This document shows positions 8,002 through 19,036 of a stretch of DNA of 64,000 bases, one piece after another (within the stretch, counting starts at the first letter, position 1; each line of letters starts with the position of its first letter). This DNA is from Sulfuricurvum sp. PD_MW2. GTDB lineage: Bacteria; Campylobacterota; Campylobacteria; Campylobacterales; Sulfurimonadaceae. Under the pieces are notes generated by a model. The model was not told the DNA's origin and ran no database searches. It saw only the letters and a program-made list of their open reading frames with translations. The position numbers were made by a program, and so were the translations under genes. The stretch is from positions 1 through 64,000 of the forward strand of contig NZ_NSIU01000001.1 in NCBI RefSeq assembly GCF_002633015.1. Reading direction: 5' to 3'.

Positions 8002-10509
8002 ATGAGTATTACAGAACAAATAGAAGACCTCATCGAACGCAAAGCAAGCGATTTTGAGATATCGAAATTATTCAAATCCCATATTACCGATTATAAAAAT
8101 TCTCTTGCGGAACTTTTTGAACGTAATCAAGGGAAAGATTTTCTTGTTATCCATACCAAAACTCTCGATTCCATCATTTCACAAATGTATAAAACGGTTC
8201 TACGCCGCATGTTTGGGAATTATCTCCCTATGCGCAGTAATATCCCCATCGCATTTATCGCATTGGGAAGCTACGGGCGTGAGCAGTTATGTGTTCATAG
8301 TGATATCGATCTCATGATTGTGTACGAAAAAAATGAAGGGTACAATACTGCAGCAATCATTGAAAAATTTCTCTATTTGGCTTGGGATGCAGGGCTTAAA
8401 CTGGGGCATCGTGTCCATGATGTCACTGATTTACTAAGTGCATCCAAAGAAGATATAACTATCAAAACGGCAATGATGGAATCCCGCCTCATTATAGGTT
8501 CTCCCTTTACATGGAGTGCAACACAAAACCATCTTACCGCTATACGAAACAATGATCCCAAATCATTCATTATGGCCAAAATAGAGGAAGCCGATGTACG
8601 TCGCCAAAAATTTCCGTTCTCTATGCAACCGCATATTAAAGAGGGAGTTGGAGGGCTGCGAGATTCTCAACTGCTCTATTGGATTGCAAAAACAATTTAT
8701 GGCGTCAATAGTTTAAAAGAACTCAGCGGTGAATTGTTCAGTGACGAACAGTATCGCGAGTATCGAATTGCACTCGAGCTGTTGTTTCGCGTCCGAAGTG
8801 CACTGCATCTGATCAGCGGAAAACAACAAGACCAGCTTGTACTCGATTATATGCCCCGTATTGCTCATATGCTAGGCTTTAGTGATGAACGCAAACTCGT
8901 TAGTAGACTCCTCGAAGCACAATGGCGTGTCAATAACTTCACACAGATCTATGTCAAAAAAATGGCGCGCCACTATCTTGTGAACGCAACCGATATTTCA
9001 ACGCTTCGTGAAGGGAGAATTCAAAAAGGATTTTATCATGTTGATGGCACCTTGTATGCTTCCTATAACATAACACCGCCTCCGATAGACACACTCCTTG
9101 AGTTACTCGTGAATTTGGAAGATCGTGAATGGCATTTCGATTCAAGCGTCTTATTTCATTTCACATATACTCAGATCAAACATCCTCTAAGAGCAAAAAC
9201 GTATCTATTGATGCGTAAACTTTTTGAACGAAACCATTTTTATGTGATTGCAAAACTGATGTACGATGCGGGGATCTTACATCAACTTATCGGGGCCTTT
9301 AAAAAAGTTCTCCATTTACCTCAATTTGACGGCTACCACCATTATCCGGTTGATTTACATTCTGTCAAGTGTATTGAAGCACTTGAATCAATACAAGATC
9401 CTTATGTAGAAGCACTGTATACTCCCCTCTCAGCCTCTGACAAACTGTTGCTTAAAACCGTCATTTTGCTTCATGATACCGGTAAAGGGCGAAAACAAGA
9501 TCATTCGGAAGTAGGGGCAAAACTCATCGTCCCATTTTTAAAAAATCTCAAATTGCCGATCCATCAGCTAGAACGGGGTGCCTTGCTCGTTCGGCATCAT
9601 GTTGTGATGAGCCATGTCGCTTACCGTGAAAATTTTTACAATGAAAAAACCCTCTATCAATTCATGTCCAAAGTTAAGACATCGGAAAACTTGACGCTTC
9701 TGTATATCTTAACCTATGCCGACATCAACGGTGTCGGAAACGGTACTTATACAAGTTTCGGTGCCAATTTGCTTCATGAACTCTATGATGCGGCACTTGA
9801 GATCTCTTCCCAAAACGATCGTATAACCGATGCTATTAAACGCGCGAACAAAGAGAAACGGCTGGTTCATGACCCTGAATTTATGCAGCTCTCTAAAATC
9901 GAGCAGAAAAAAGTGCTCTCCATCGAATCCAATTTGTTTTTCTTCAAAAATACATCAAGCGAAATCATTCAGATCTCAAAACAGGCATTTACCTGTAAAT
10001 CATTCACCTATCAACTCAATATTGAGGGAGGTCTTGTTATCCATATTTTCCGACGTATCCCGCTGAATCTAGGCTATTTACTAGGAAAGCTAAGCTATTT
10101 GGATGTAGCTTCCATGGATATATTTACACTTTTTGACGGGATCAAATACTTTAAAATCGAATTTTTGCAGCGCCCACAAGAAGATACAATGGATCAAGTT
10201 GAAATCATCATCGAAGAAGCATTTGATATGACGAAAAAACTCACTCTCCCAAAACCGGTCATCAAATCAGATGAAATCACACTCGATTGTGATCACTCCA
10301 TCCATTACGCACAGTTAAATTTAAACACAACAAATCAACGCGGTCTTTTGGCATATTTTGTCCAATTATTTGATGAAGCACAAATCAATATTGCCACCGC
10401 AAAAATCCATACCAACAAAAATATGGCTCGCGATCACTTCTTAATTGAAAAACAAAACAGAATGTGCGATAATGCGCGGGAAATAATTGCTAAATTAGTA
10501 GGAGAGTAA
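8002..10509 (+). CDS. glnD: Bifunctional PII uridylyltransferase/uridylyl-removing enzyme
   Basis: An 835-residue nitrogen sensor that uridylylates PII when glutamine is low and removes UMP when it is high. The nucleotidyltransferase motif is GSYGREQ (from residue 89) with Asp101 and Asp103 in HSDIDLMIVY. An HD phosphohydrolase site is at LLHDTGKG (His491-Asp492). At least one ACT domain for glutamine binding is clear at the C-terminus (about 765-835, QRGLLAYFVQLFDEAQINI). The length is slightly below the usual 850-950. No glnB or amtB lies nearby. The next gene, glmS, follows after 2 bp and consumes glutamine, so co-transcription makes physiological sense. Confidence 0.9.
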   Translation: MSITEQIEDLIERKASDFEISKLFKSHITDYKNSLAELFERNQGKDFLVIHTKTLDSIISQMYKTVLRRMFGNYLPMRSNIPIAFIALGSYGREQLCVHSDIDLMIVYEKNEGYNTAAIIEKFLYLAWDAGLKLGHRVHDVTDLLSASKEDITIKTAMMESRLIIGSPFTWSATQNHLTAIRNNDPKSFIMAKIEEADVRRQKFPFSMQPHIKEGVGGLRDSQLLYWIAKTIYGVNSLKELSGELFSDEQYREYRIALELLFRVRSALHLISGKQQDQLVLDYMPRIAHMLGFSDERKLVSRLLEAQWRVNNFTQIYVKKMARHYLVNATDISTLREGRIQKGFYHVDGTLYASYNITPPPIDTLLELLVNLEDREWHFDSSVLFHFTYTQIKHPLRAKTYLLMRKLFERNHFYVIAKLMYDAGILHQLIGAFKKVLHLPQFDGYHHYPVDLHSVKCIEALESIQDPYVEALYTPLSASDKLLLKTVILLHDTGKGRKQDHSEVGAKLIVPFLKNLKLPIHQLERGALLVRHHVVMSHVAYRENFYNEKTLYQFMSKVKTSENLTLLYILTYADINGVGNGTYTSFGANLLHELYDAALEISSQNDRITDAIKRANKEKRLVHDPEFMQLSKIEQKKVLSIESNLFFFKNTSSEIIQISKQAFTCKSFTYQLNIEGGLVIHIFRRIPLNLGYLLGKLSYLDVASMDIFTLFDGIKYFKIEFLQRPQEDTMDQVEIIIEEAFDMTKKLTLPKPVIKSDEITLDCDHSIHYAQLNLNTTNQRGLLAYFVQLFDEAQINIATAKIHTNKNMARDHFLIEKQNRMCDNAREIIAKLVGE

Positions 10510-10511
10510 CT

Positions 10512-12326
10512 ATGTGCGGTATCGTCGGGTATATCGGGGTTAAGCCAGTTAAACAAATTTTGATCGACGGGCTTCGTGAACTCGAATACCGAGGGTACGA
10601 CTCTGCCGGAATTGCCGTATTGCAAGAGGGGCATTTTTCCCTCTTTAAAGCAGTCGGAAAATTGGTTAATCTTGAAGAAAAAGCAAAAAGCTATGAAAGC
10701 ACGGGCTTTTCTGTCGGTATCGGACATACCCGTTGGGCGACTCACGGCAAGCCGACTGAATTGAACGCACACCCTCATTTGGGACAGAACTCTTACGTTG
10801 TCCATAACGGTATTATCGAGAACTACCAGGAACTCAAAACGATGCTTACCGGGCACGGAATCCATTTTTTAAGCCAAACCGATACTGAAGTGATCGTCCA
10901 TCTGTTTGAGTATCAACTCAAAACAGCATCCACACCGTTTGAAGCATTTGAACAAACACTCGCACAGCTCCATGGTGCCTATGCGATCCTTTTAGTCAAT
11001 GCGGATACCGAAGGGACAATTTTCTTTGCGAAAAACGGCTCACCGATGATCATTGGACGCAATTCAGAGAATGAAACACTTTTTGGTTCTTCAGATGCGG
11101 CATTGATAGGGAAATGTCATGAAGTAATGTATCTCGAAGATGGTCAATACGGTTACGCTTCAGCAGATAAAATTGCACTTTTCAACGAAAGTCATCAAGA
11201 AATATCACTCCGTTTTACCCCTCTCTCTGAAAACAAACTCTCTGCCCAAAAAGAGGGATACCGCTTCTTTATGGAAAAAGAGATCTATGAACAAACCCGC
11301 GTTCTCGCTGATACTCTTTTGGGACGGTTGCGTGATGAGAGCGTCTACTTTGAAGAACTTGACAGTAACCTCTTTGATGGCATTAGAGAAGTCAAATTCT
11401 GTGCTTGCGGTACCAGTTACCATGCTGCGCTTGTGGCGAGCTACCTTTTCGAACGTCATGCCAAAATTAAAACGTCCGTTGAAATCGCCAGCGAATTTCG
11501 TTACCGCGAGCCGCTTCTCACTTCAGACACCCTCTTTGTCGTTATCTCCCAAAGCGGAGAAACTGCCGATACGTTGGAGAGCCTTAAAATGGCGAAACGC
11601 AATAACCTCAAAACCATGGTTATCTGTAATGTCGACAACTCTTCCATGGTGCGGTTAGCTGATGCTTCTATCCTCACCCGCGCGGGCATCGAAAAAGGGG
11701 TTGCATCCACCAAAGCATTTGCAACACAAGTATGTGTATTATGGATGTTGAGTCTCTATCTCGCAGGGGAAAAGAAAACACTCTCAACAGAAGAGATCAA
11801 ACGTCAAATTCAGCTATTGCGTACCCTCCCCTCAACCGTTAATGTTGATACCGCATTGCATGAGCAACTGCGCAGACTTTCAAAACGCTATCTTCACGGG
11901 CATGGATTTTTCTTTATCGGACGCGATGTTTTCTATCCATTGGCACTGGAGGGAGCACTCAAACTCAAAGAGATCAGTTATCTCCACGCCGAAGGATACC
12001 CAAGCGGTGAGATGAAACATGGGCCTATCGCCCTTGCAGACCCTGAACTCTTCACCATAGCATTGCTGCCACAACATATTCTTTATGATAAAACCAAAAG
12101 CAATGTTGAAGAGCTCAGTGCACGTGATTCGACGATTTGTTCCATCAGTCCGCTCGATTTTGACAAAGCGGACGATCACATTCGTACTCTCAATAGAGAA
12201 GACTATATGCTTGAATTCTTCGAAATGATGGTTGTCTTACAGCTTTTATCGATGGAAATCGCTATCCGTCTTGGAAACGACGTCGATATGCCGCGCAATC
12301 TGGCAAAAAGTGTAACGGTCGAATAA
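10512..12326 (+). CDS. glmS: Glutamine--fructose-6-phosphate aminotransferase (isomerizing)
   Basis: A 604-residue enzyme making glucosamine-6-phosphate for peptidoglycan and lipopolysaccharide. Catalytic Cys2 is exposed after Met removal (MCGIVGY), and the glutaminase domain carries GHTRWATHG and VVHNGIIENY. Two SIS sugar-isomerase domains follow, with CGTSYHA and SQSGETADT in the first and KEISYLHAEGYPSGEMKHG in the second. The C-terminus ends in the conserved DMPRNLAKSVTVE. A GGAG ribosome site overlaps the end of glnD. No ribozyme-like leader can be present because only 2 bp separate the genes. Confidence 0.97.
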   Translation: MCGIVGYIGVKPVKQILIDGLRELEYRGYDSAGIAVLQEGHFSLFKAVGKLVNLEEKAKSYESTGFSVGIGHTRWATHGKPTELNAHPHLGQNSYVVHNGIIENYQELKTMLTGHGIHFLSQTDTEVIVHLFEYQLKTASTPFEAFEQTLAQLHGAYAILLVNADTEGTIFFAKNGSPMIIGRNSENETLFGSSDAALIGKCHEVMYLEDGQYGYASADKIALFNESHQEISLRFTPLSENKLSAQKEGYRFFMEKEIYEQTRVLADTLLGRLRDESVYFEELDSNLFDGIREVKFCACGTSYHAALVASYLFERHAKIKTSVEIASEFRYREPLLTSDTLFVVISQSGETADTLESLKMAKRNNLKTMVICNVDNSSMVRLADASILTRAGIEKGVASTKAFATQVCVLWMLSLYLAGEKKTLSTEEIKRQIQLLRTLPSTVNVDTALHEQLRRLSKRYLHGHGFFFIGRDVFYPLALEGALKLKEISYLHAEGYPSGEMKHGPIALADPELFTIALLPQHILYDKTKSNVEELSARDSTICSISPLDFDKADDHIRTLNREDYMLEFFEMMVVLQLLSMEIAIRLGNDVDMPRNLAKSVTVE

Positions 12327-12431
12327 ACCGTTATACCTCCCCATACTTTCATCAAAATTTAAAAAATATTTAGATATTGTCTTTAAATTATTAATCTTCA
12401 TTTTTCTCACTGTACTATAAGGTAATACAAT

Positions 12432-14270
12432 ATGAATGCAAATCGGAAAATACTCTTCATAGTCGCATTAATGCTCATCGGTCTTGCCGTAGCTACTATT
12501 ACAAACGTTGCTCTCAACTTCCGAGATTACGGCTTTAACAATGCCGTTGAAAAATCAAAAATGACAGCGGAAATTGTTCGTGATGGACTAACGGCTCATA
12601 TGGTCAACGGGATCATGGACAAACGTGAGTTTTTCCTCTCAAATATCGCCAATATCAAAGATGTTCAAAAGCTCTGGATCGTCCGTTCCGATAATGTTGT
12701 CAAACAACATGGAGAAGGGCTAGAAAACGAACACCCTCGAGACGAAATCGATAAAAAAGTTCTCAAAGAGGGGGTAATCATTCGTGAAATACATGAAGAT
12801 GCACAGAACGCTGTTCTTCGCGTTACAATCCCTTATATCGCAACCGCCTATGGAAATCCGAACTGTCTTGCATGTCATAATGCCAAAGAAGGTGATGTTC
12901 TGGGTGCGATCAGTATGGAATTCAATATCAATGATATCCGACAAACGGGTGCTATGACCATTGCCAAAATCTTTGCAATCAATGTTGTCTTTATTATCAT
13001 TGCTCTTTGGGTAACACACTATTATTTCAAACCATATATGAAACTGTTTGAAAACCTCCAAAACGGTATCAAACGTGCCCGTACCGGAGATTTTAGTTTC
13101 CGATTTACAACTACGCTCAAAGATGCCGGAAGTGAAGTGGCGGATCAAATGAATACCCTCTTTCAGAAAATGGAAGATACGTTCGGGGGAATTAAACACA
13201 ATCTCAATACATTCGCATCACGCTCCAATATCTCGACATCGGATCCGCTGAGTACTGCCGGAGTTATCATTCAAGAGCTCTCGGATGTCTATAAATTTAA
13301 AAAGACCATCGAACACGATGCCAATAAAGATGCCGTTTATGAACGTTTTATCTTTATCCTAAAAGAGAAGTTCAATTTCAACCATTTCGCTCTTTATGAA
13401 GTCGACAAAACAACCAAAGAGCGCAAATTGATCTATATCACCGATCATAAAAGTTTTTGTCTTCCTGCGGTAGACAAAGATGCGAATGAGTGTCGTGCTT
13501 ACCGAACAGCAAGCGATGTCTACTCTACCGACTTTCCGGATATATGTGTCAATTGTGCCGATAAAAAAGAGTATTCTTGTATTCCATTCAATATTAATGA
13601 CGACTTGTCCTTAATCCTCTCCTATTCAGCCAAAGATGCCGATACCATTGAAACGATGAACCTTGCTCTTCCGAGTATCCGCAACTATTTCGAAGCGGCA
13701 AAAGCGGTTATTGAGAGTCGCACACTGATGGATAAACTCAGAGATTCATCCCTACGAGACGGTGCAACCGGTTTGTATAACCGCCGTTTCTTGGAGGAAT
13801 TTATTGATAAAAGCTCTGAGCAAGCAGCCCGTTCCAACATCTCTTATGCCGTATTGATGATTGATATCGATTATTTTAAAATGGTGAATGATACCTACGG
13901 ACACGACGCAGGTGATGTCGTTATCAAATCTCTGGCTGAAATCTTAGTGCATAACATCCGAAAAGCCGACTTGCCGGTACGGTATGGTGGAGAAGAATTC
14001 TTGGTATTGCTTCATAATACCACAACTGCCGGAGCGCTTGGTGTCGCTGAAAAGATCCGTATGCACTTTAATCAGAAGAAATTCCAATTCGGTCATGATA
14101 CGGTTCAAAAAACGCTGAGTATCGGAATCGCCCACTTCCCATCCCAAGCTGATTCAATATGGAAAGTGATTAAGTTTGCCGATATCGCATTGTATGAAGG
14201 GAAACACACCGGACGTAACCGTGTTGTTGAATTCGAAGATCACATGTTTAATGGAGGAGATCAATTTTAA
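12432..14270 (+). CDS. Membrane diguanylate cyclase with periplasmic CxxCH and cytoplasmic five-Cys domain
   Basis: A 612-residue sensor. Membrane helices at about 7-28 and 174-197 enclose a periplasmic domain with a c-type heme motif CLACH (Cys145, Cys148, His149) followed by VLGAISMEF, like DUF3365/Tll0287-type heme sensors. A HAMP-like linker leads to a GAF-like domain (about 290-410) with cysteines 343, 354, 372, 375 and 383, including the pattern ECRAYRT. The C-terminal GGDEF domain has DIDYFKMVND and an intact GGEEF at 519-523, so it should make c-di-GMP. Redox or gas control through heme, plus a metal or Fe-S site at the Cys cluster, is inference. It is convergent with a paralogue at 14350. 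Confidence 0.83.
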   Translation: MNANRKILFIVALMLIGLAVATITNVALNFRDYGFNNAVEKSKMTAEIVRDGLTAHMVNGIMDKREFFLSNIANIKDVQKLWIVRSDNVVKQHGEGLENEHPRDEIDKKVLKEGVIIREIHEDAQNAVLRVTIPYIATAYGNPNCLACHNAKEGDVLGAISMEFNINDIRQTGAMTIAKIFAINVVFIIIALWVTHYYFKPYMKLFENLQNGIKRARTGDFSFRFTTTLKDAGSEVADQMNTLFQKMEDTFGGIKHNLNTFASRSNISTSDPLSTAGVIIQELSDVYKFKKTIEHDANKDAVYERFIFILKEKFNFNHFALYEVDKTTKERKLIYITDHKSFCLPAVDKDANECRAYRTASDVYSTDFPDICVNCADKKEYSCIPFNINDDLSLILSYSAKDADTIETMNLALPSIRNYFEAAKAVIESRTLMDKLRDSSLRDGATGLYNRRFLEEFIDKSSEQAARSNISYAVLMIDIDYFKMVNDTYGHDAGDVVIKSLAEILVHNIRKADLPVRYGGEEFLVLLHNTTTAGALGVAEKIRMHFNQKKFQFGHDTVQKTLSIGIAHFPSQADSIWKVIKFADIALYEGKHTGRNRVVEFEDHMFNGGDQF

Positions 14271-14349
14271 TATTGACTCCTCATTGATTTCTTTCTATTA
14301 AAAAGAACAAGTGTTACGCTTCAAAGCATCCTCCACAATATTAAGAATA

Positions 14350-16143
14350 TTATTGCGGCATCGATTTTACATCATACGCAAGCACTATATTGCCGCCTTG
14401 ATGTTTTGCTTCCAGCAAGGCTCTTTTCGCAAACTCAACCCCTTGCATTAAATCAGGTGTTTGTTCCGGGAAATAAGCAATTCCGACACTCACTGTTTTT
14501 AAAATAGCATAGGTATTGACTCTGATTTTTTTCTTGAATGAAAGACGAATTGCATCTGCCACTTCATCCACCTCATCACGGTTATAATCGTATAATATAA
14601 CAGCAAAAGTATCTCCGCTGTAACGGATGAGGATATCCCCTTGACGAATATTTTCATGGATGTTATGTGCCATTGCTTTAATCACTTCATCGGCTACTAC
14701 CGTACCATACGCATGATTCACCTGATCAAACTGATCCATATCGACGAATAAAATCCCATACGGTATCATCGTTCTTGTCGACTGAGCTACGATCAATTTT
14801 GCGATCTCTTCTAGATACGCCCGATTATAGAGTTGCGTCATTGGATCGATACGAACGGTTTGTTGCAATTTTTTATTGATAATCTGGAGTTTTGAAGCGT
14901 TGATATAATTTCCAAGTTGTTCAAGGGCGAGACGAATATTTTTGATCTCATGCGCTTCATACGTCACCAATGAAATTACAATATCCAAATCATCAACAAT
15001 CGGATAACTCTGACAGACATAATGGGCTGAGGGATCAATCATTTTCGGACATGCCACTTCACATTGGCTCGAATCAACAATCCCGCTCGTACGATCGGCA
15101 CGACAACCGCTTAGCGCATCACACAAAAGTGTCTTCTCCGAGTGGATAACCGATGTCGTTTTATCGAGAGGATTCAACTCTAAAATGTTGAAATTGCTCA
15201 AATTCCAGCGGGTTCGAAGCAGTGCAATGATACGTGCATACACCTCTTCAAGATTTTGGTCTTTTTCAATTTCGGTACGAAATCGTTCTACTTCATACAA
15301 TTGGTGTATTCCCATTTGAAGCGTATTGAGTGGATCACTGTTTTTTTGATCCAGACGAATGAGTGATGCCATTTTTTTACCGCTGATAGTCAATGCGCTG
15401 TCAATTTTTTCCATCACTGAATTTGTCCACATCGCTGCATTGTACGCATCCAAGGTATCGCTCGGTATGATTCGGTGGGAATAATCACCCCCCTCTGCTT
15501 GTTCCATCGTTTGAGCAACCGCATGGAGGGTCTCTTTGTACGAAGTAATAAAACGATAAATACTCCGAATTAGGAAATAGGTTAATACGATGATGCTCGT
15601 TATGACCAATGCGATGGCTATCAATCCGCTCACTTTGAGATCATTCATCTCCATCTCGATGGAGACTACCCCTAATACAGCCCCTGCTTTTGAATCATGA
15701 CAACTCAAACAATCGATTTTACCTTTTTCAGTTGCAACATACGGGATAGAAAATCTATACAGAGTATCGGAAAACAGACTTCCTTTCATCTCATCCATTT
15801 TTTTACCGCTTCGCAAAACAGCGCGATCAATATCATCTACCGGATCTTGCGGATGAATCCCTCTGCCGTATTGATGACTCAATTCATCAGAACGAACAAC
15901 CCATGCACGTTTCATCCCATCGACCGAAGCGATTTGTTTCAATAAATCATTCTGATAATCAGCACTTCCGGTGATCATATGAGCCGTTAATGACTCACGT
16001 ACGATATCCGCTGCTGTATTTGCTTTGCTTTGTGCAGATTCAAACGTCATATAGCGAAACGTTCCCACTAAAACGGCAACAAAAAGAGCCATAATGATAA
16101 TAATTGTAGTTGCTAGAGTAAAAAAGGTTTTCTCTTGTTTCAT
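14350..16143 (-). CDS. Paralogous heme-motif sensor with degenerate GGDEF (SGDTF)
   Basis: A 597-residue paralogue of the preceding sensor, with the same order: membrane helix (about 7-28), periplasmic CLSCH (Cys145, Cys148, His149) plus VLGVVSIEM, second helix (about 174-192), GAF-like domain with cysteines 341, 347, 361, 365 and 377 including GCRADRT, then a GGDEF fold. The signature is SGDTF at 509-513 instead of GG[DE]EF, so the metal-binding Glu and second Gly are lost and cyclase activity is unlikely. The upstream DMDQFDQVNHAYG is still recognisable. It may act as a receptor or as a partner of the active paralogue. It is monocistronic, with TATAAT about 30 bp before the ATG. Confidence 0.8.
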   Translation of the reverse strand: MKQEKTFFTLATTIIIIMALFVAVLVGTFRYMTFESAQSKANTAADIVRESLTAHMITGSADYQNDLLKQIASVDGMKRAWVVRSDELSHQYGRGIHPQDPVDDIDRAVLRSGKKMDEMKGSLFSDTLYRFSIPYVATEKGKIDCLSCHDSKAGAVLGVVSIEMEMNDLKVSGLIAIALVITSIIVLTYFLIRSIYRFITSYKETLHAVAQTMEQAEGGDYSHRIIPSDTLDAYNAAMWTNSVMEKIDSALTISGKKMASLIRLDQKNSDPLNTLQMGIHQLYEVERFRTEIEKDQNLEEVYARIIALLRTRWNLSNFNILELNPLDKTTSVIHSEKTLLCDALSGCRADRTSGIVDSSQCEVACPKMIDPSAHYVCQSYPIVDDLDIVISLVTYEAHEIKNIRLALEQLGNYINASKLQIINKKLQQTVRIDPMTQLYNRAYLEEIAKLIVAQSTRTMIPYGILFVDMDQFDQVNHAYGTVVADEVIKAMAHNIHENIRQGDILIRYSGDTFAVILYDYNRDEVDEVADAIRLSFKKKIRVNTYAILKTVSVGIAYFPEQTPDLMQGVEFAKRALLEAKHQGGNIVLAYDVKSMPQ

Positions 16144-16217
16144 TATTCCCGACTTATTTGGTGTAAATAGATCGATTATACTGAAAAAAAGATTAAGAGT
16201 AATAAAAAGGGAGGAAG

Positions 16218-16236
16218 CCCCCTCTTTTAGAGGAGG
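16218..16236 (-). terminator. Terminator downstream of mrp
   Basis: On the minus strand a seven-bp stem (CCTCCTC with GAGGGGG, one G-T pair) around a five-base loop is followed by a T-rich run a few bases later. It lies 13 bp after the mrp stop codon. Confidence 0.5.
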
Positions 16237-16248
16237 AAAGGAGCTGTA

Positions 16249-17412
16249 TTAGTGACAACCGCAGCCGGTACCGCAGCTACCGCTACTCTCTTGTTTTGGT
16301 GCTGCAGCCGTCGAACATGCAGATACACCCGGAGGGGTATTTGGTTGAATTGCTTGATTATCTACGCCCCCCTCTTCATTAATTTTTTCGATTGTCGCCC
16401 AAAGATCTTCTGCGGCTTTCATATAACGTTTCGCTGTTTCAGACGTAGGTGCATAGTATGTTACCGGTTTTCCTTCATCTCCACCTGTACGGATAGATGG
16501 CTCGATCGGAATCTCAGCAAGGATAGTTGTTTCAAACTGATCTGCCATTGCTTTGGAGGTCCCTTTACCGAAAATATCGTATTCAACACCCGTATCCGGA
16601 GCGATAAATCCTGACATATTTTCCACAACACCCGCAATCGGGATATGCAATTTTTTGAACATATCAAGACTTCGGCGTGAATCATCAAGAGATACCATTT
16701 GCGGCGTTGTTACTGTCACACCAACCGTTACCGGAACACTTTGTGCCAAGGTAAGTTGTGCATCTCCGGTGCCTGGAGGCATATCGATAACCAAACAATC
16801 TAAATCTGACCACATAATATCGCGCAAGAATTGCTCAATCGCTTTCATGATCATCGCACCGCGCCAGATAAGCGATTGCCCCTCTTCCATGAGTGAGCCC
16901 ATTGACATCATCTCAATCCCGTACGCTTTGATCGGAAGAACTTTGTTTCCTACCACTTCGGGTTTGATCCCATCAACGCCAAGCATCCTTGGGATATTCG
17001 GTCCATAAATATCGGCATCCAAAAGTCCTACTTTTTTCCCTTGCATTGCAAGAGCGACCGCCAGGTTAACCGAAGTTGTCGATTTTCCTACGCCCCCTTT
17101 ACCAGAGCTTACCATAATGAAATTTTTCACTTGCGGAGCAATGTTTTTCCCTTTTGAAGAACTCTCACGCGGCATTTTCGGAGCGGCGATATTGATCACT
17201 ACATCCGATGCACCGGAACGTTTAAGCTCTTCCGTTGCTTCAACTGTAATTTGGTGGGCCACTTCGGGAGCGCTGGAAGTGATATCGACGGTAACGCTCA
17301 CATTGGTCCCATCGATTTTGATCTCTTTTACAAATCCAAACGTAACGATATCTTTTGTGAATCCCGGATAGGTCACTTTTGAAAGAGCCGATTTTACAAT
17401 TTCTTCTGTCAT
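16249..17412 (-). CDS. mrp: Mrp/ApbC-type P-loop Fe-S cluster carrier ATPase
   Basis: A 387-residue MinD-superfamily ATPase that binds and transfers Fe-S clusters to target proteins. Residues 1-90 are a MIP18/DUF59-like domain. The deviant Walker A SSGKGGVGKST follows at about 102-112, then the switch region LVIDMPPGTGDA. The paired cysteines normally found near the end of the ATPase domain are not obvious; instead the C-terminus carries a Cys-rich tail (SCGTGCGCH) that could hold the cluster. It is 30 bp downstream of thiC, whose product is an Fe-S radical SAM enzyme, so the pair is functionally sensible. An AGAGGAAA site precedes the ATG. Confidence 0.9.
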   Translation of the reverse strand: MTEEIVKSALSKVTYPGFTKDIVTFGFVKEIKIDGTNVSVTVDITSSAPEVAHQITVEATEELKRSGASDVVINIAAPKMPRESSSKGKNIAPQVKNFIMVSSGKGGVGKSTTSVNLAVALAMQGKKVGLLDADIYGPNIPRMLGVDGIKPEVVGNKVLPIKAYGIEMMSMGSLMEEGQSLIWRGAMIMKAIEQFLRDIMWSDLDCLVIDMPPGTGDAQLTLAQSVPVTVGVTVTTPQMVSLDDSRRSLDMFKKLHIPIAGVVENMSGFIAPDTGVEYDIFGKGTSKAMADQFETTILAEIPIEPSIRTGGDEGKPVTYYAPTSETAKRYMKAAEDLWATIEKINEEGGVDNQAIQPNTPPGVSACSTAAAPKQESSGSCGTGCGCH

Positions 17413-17442
17413 AACGATTTCCTCTTATAAATTTATTTGTAG

Positions 17443-18831
<1,389 letters not shown>

Positions 18832-18867
18832 TTAAATTCCGAAAGCTATTTGGACTTATAAATAAGA

Positions 18868-18882
18868 GCCCCTAAAAGGGGC
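18868..18882 (-). other. Small GC hairpin in the thiC leader
   Basis: GCCCC-TAAAA-GGGGC, a perfect five-bp stem, lies about 49 bp upstream of thiC in the divergent thiC/ispDF intergenic region. It could be a leader structure or a weak terminator; no known riboswitch core surrounds it. Confidence 0.35.
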
Positions 18883-19000
18883 GTATCGCTTTTCATGTAA
18901 ATTAAAAATTTCAAGAGGATTTAGGAAAAGGATCCTGCAACTCCCCATTGACATATTCTATAATTTATCGCAAACAAGATAAAAAAAAGCTTTTTGAGTG

Positions 19001-19006
19001 TATAAT
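19001..19006 (+). promoter_or_regulatory. -10 box of ispDF
   Basis: A consensus TATAAT, 30 bp upstream of the TTG start of ispDF. It lies inside a possible longer reading from GTG at 18998, which argues against that longer start. Confidence 0.6.
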
Positions 19007-19036
19007 TTCGTAACAGTTTTCAAAATAGGATACATT

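Noticed and set aside
12327-12431. Possible regulatory RNA between glmS and the GGDEF gene
   Set aside because: The 105 bp are AT-rich with no stable stem and are explained by a promoter (TACTAT/TATAAG region) for the sensor gene.
18998-19036. Longer N-terminus for IspDF from GTG 18998
   Set aside because: It would start on top of the TATAAT box, and the family N-terminus corresponds to the TTG at 19037.
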